Shown in pieces: positions 21,198-21,628 of a stretch of DNA of 21,628 nt (position 1 is its first letter; every line of letters starts with the position of its first letter). The DNA is from DAOUEH01 sp034430515 (GTDB lineage: Bacteria > Chloroflexota > Dehalococcoidia > Dehalococcoidales > RBG-16-60-22). The stretch spans positions 1-21,628 of the forward strand of contig DAOUEP010000036.1 of the NCBI GenBank assembly GCA_034430515.1. The letters are read 5' to 3'. The notes under the pieces were generated by a model that worked only from the letters and a program-made list of their open reading frames with translations, did not search any database and was not told the DNA's origin. The translations under genes and the position numbers were made by a program.

Positions 21198-21628
21198 ATG
21201 ATTAGAAACCCGTACGCCGCCGGGCGGTACTACCCCGGCACGGCGACCGAACTCCGCGACATGGTGGCGACGTTCGTCGACGAAGGCGCGGCCAAGGAAG
21301 ACGCCGTCGGCGCGCTGGTGCCCCACGCCGGCTACCCTTATTCCGGGGCGGTGGCCGGGGCGGTCGTCTCGCGCCTCAAGTTCAAGGAGACCTTCGTCAT
21401 CATCGGCCCCAGCCACAGCGGCCTGGGCAAGCCCTTCTCGGTCATGGCCGAAGGGACGTGGCGCACGCCCCTGGGCGACGTCAAAATAGACAGCGAGCTG
21501 GCCCGTGGGATTATCGCCGCCTCCGAATACGCCGAGGCCGACGAGGCCGCCCACCGCCAGGAGCACGCCGTGGAGGTGCAGCTGCCCTTTTTGCAGTACT
21601 TCCAGCCGGATATTAAAATCGTCCCCAT
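21198..21628 (+). CDS. amrB: AmmeMemoRadiSam system protein B (MEMO homologue), 3' partial
   Basis: The frame from ATG 21198 stays open to the window edge (143 codons). The sequence matches the MEMO family: MIRNPYAAGRYYP at the start, LVPHAGYPYSG (a conserved His), IIGPSHSGLG with the second conserved His, TPLGDVKID, and HRQEHAVEVQLPFLQ with the third His region. MEMO has an extradiol-dioxygenase-like fold, and bacterial members are encoded with AmrS and AMMECR1 (AmrA). GGGGAGGGG at the end of amrS serves as ribosome site. An amrA gene, if present, lies beyond the window. Confidence 0.93.
   Translation, partial: MIRNPYAAGRYYPGTATELRDMVATFVDEGAAKEDAVGALVPHAGYPYSGAVAGAVVSRLKFKETFVIIGPSHSGLGKPFSVMAEGTWRTPLGDVKIDSELARGIIAASEYAEADEAAHRQEHAVEVQLPFLQYFQPDIKIVP

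Overview
GC-rich bacterial chromosomal DNA with tightly packed genes, most likely from a Chloroflexota (Dehalococcoidia-like) organism. This rests on several features together: membrane-anchored beta-propeller/Fn3 surface proteins, a heliorhodopsin, a GtrA-fused glycosyltransferase beside a PMT-type glycosyltransferase, an AmmeMemoRadiSam pair and a DRTGG-domain ATPase. It is an inference from gene content, not a marker-gene result. No rRNA, tRNA, CRISPR array, transposase or phage gene was seen.

Layout. 1-4257: two tandem, paralogous cell-surface proteins (the first cut by the window edge), each ending in Fn3-like domains, a transmembrane anchor and a short basic tail. 4327-5734: a DUF4870 membrane protein, a tautomerase plus flavoprotein pair, and a convergent zinc-ribbon protein. 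5936-8043: an enolase-superfamily (MR/MLE) enzyme and a methyltransferase. 8081-10096: a MarR regulator and MATE efflux pump operon with a strong promoter and palindromic operator. 10207-11659 (minus strand): a YkgJ-type Cys-cluster protein, a newly recognised 24-residue Lys/Pro-rich peptide gene with its own promoter, long leader and terminator, a small frameshifted gene, and an isochorismatase-like hydrolase. 11867-12406: a five-helix membrane protein.

12440-14065 (minus strand): an operon of heliorhodopsin followed by a DegV-family lipid-binding protein. The heliorhodopsin keeps the retinal lysine, counterion glutamate and other signature residues. 14402-14701: a zinc-ribbon protein whose ribosome-binding site lies inside an 11-bp perfect hairpin. 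14780-16070 (minus strand): polyamine genes speE and speD. 16277-17161 (minus strand): a DRTGG-domain ATPase, divergent from a two-gene glycosyltransferase operon (17294-19803) across a nearly symmetric pair of interlocked promoters. 19804-20118: a repeat-rich intergenic region. 20171 to the end: AmrS radical SAM protein followed one base later by AmrB (MEMO), cut by the window edge.

The strongest leads are the heliorhodopsin-degV operon, the SD-sequestering hairpin at 14353-14402, the 24-aa peptide gene with its leader at 10633-10863, and a PMT glycosyltransferase carrying an inserted AT-richer beta-domain. Promoters matching TTGAC-N(16-19)-TATAAT can be read before most transcription units, and several of them show that the longest possible reading frame starts too far upstream.
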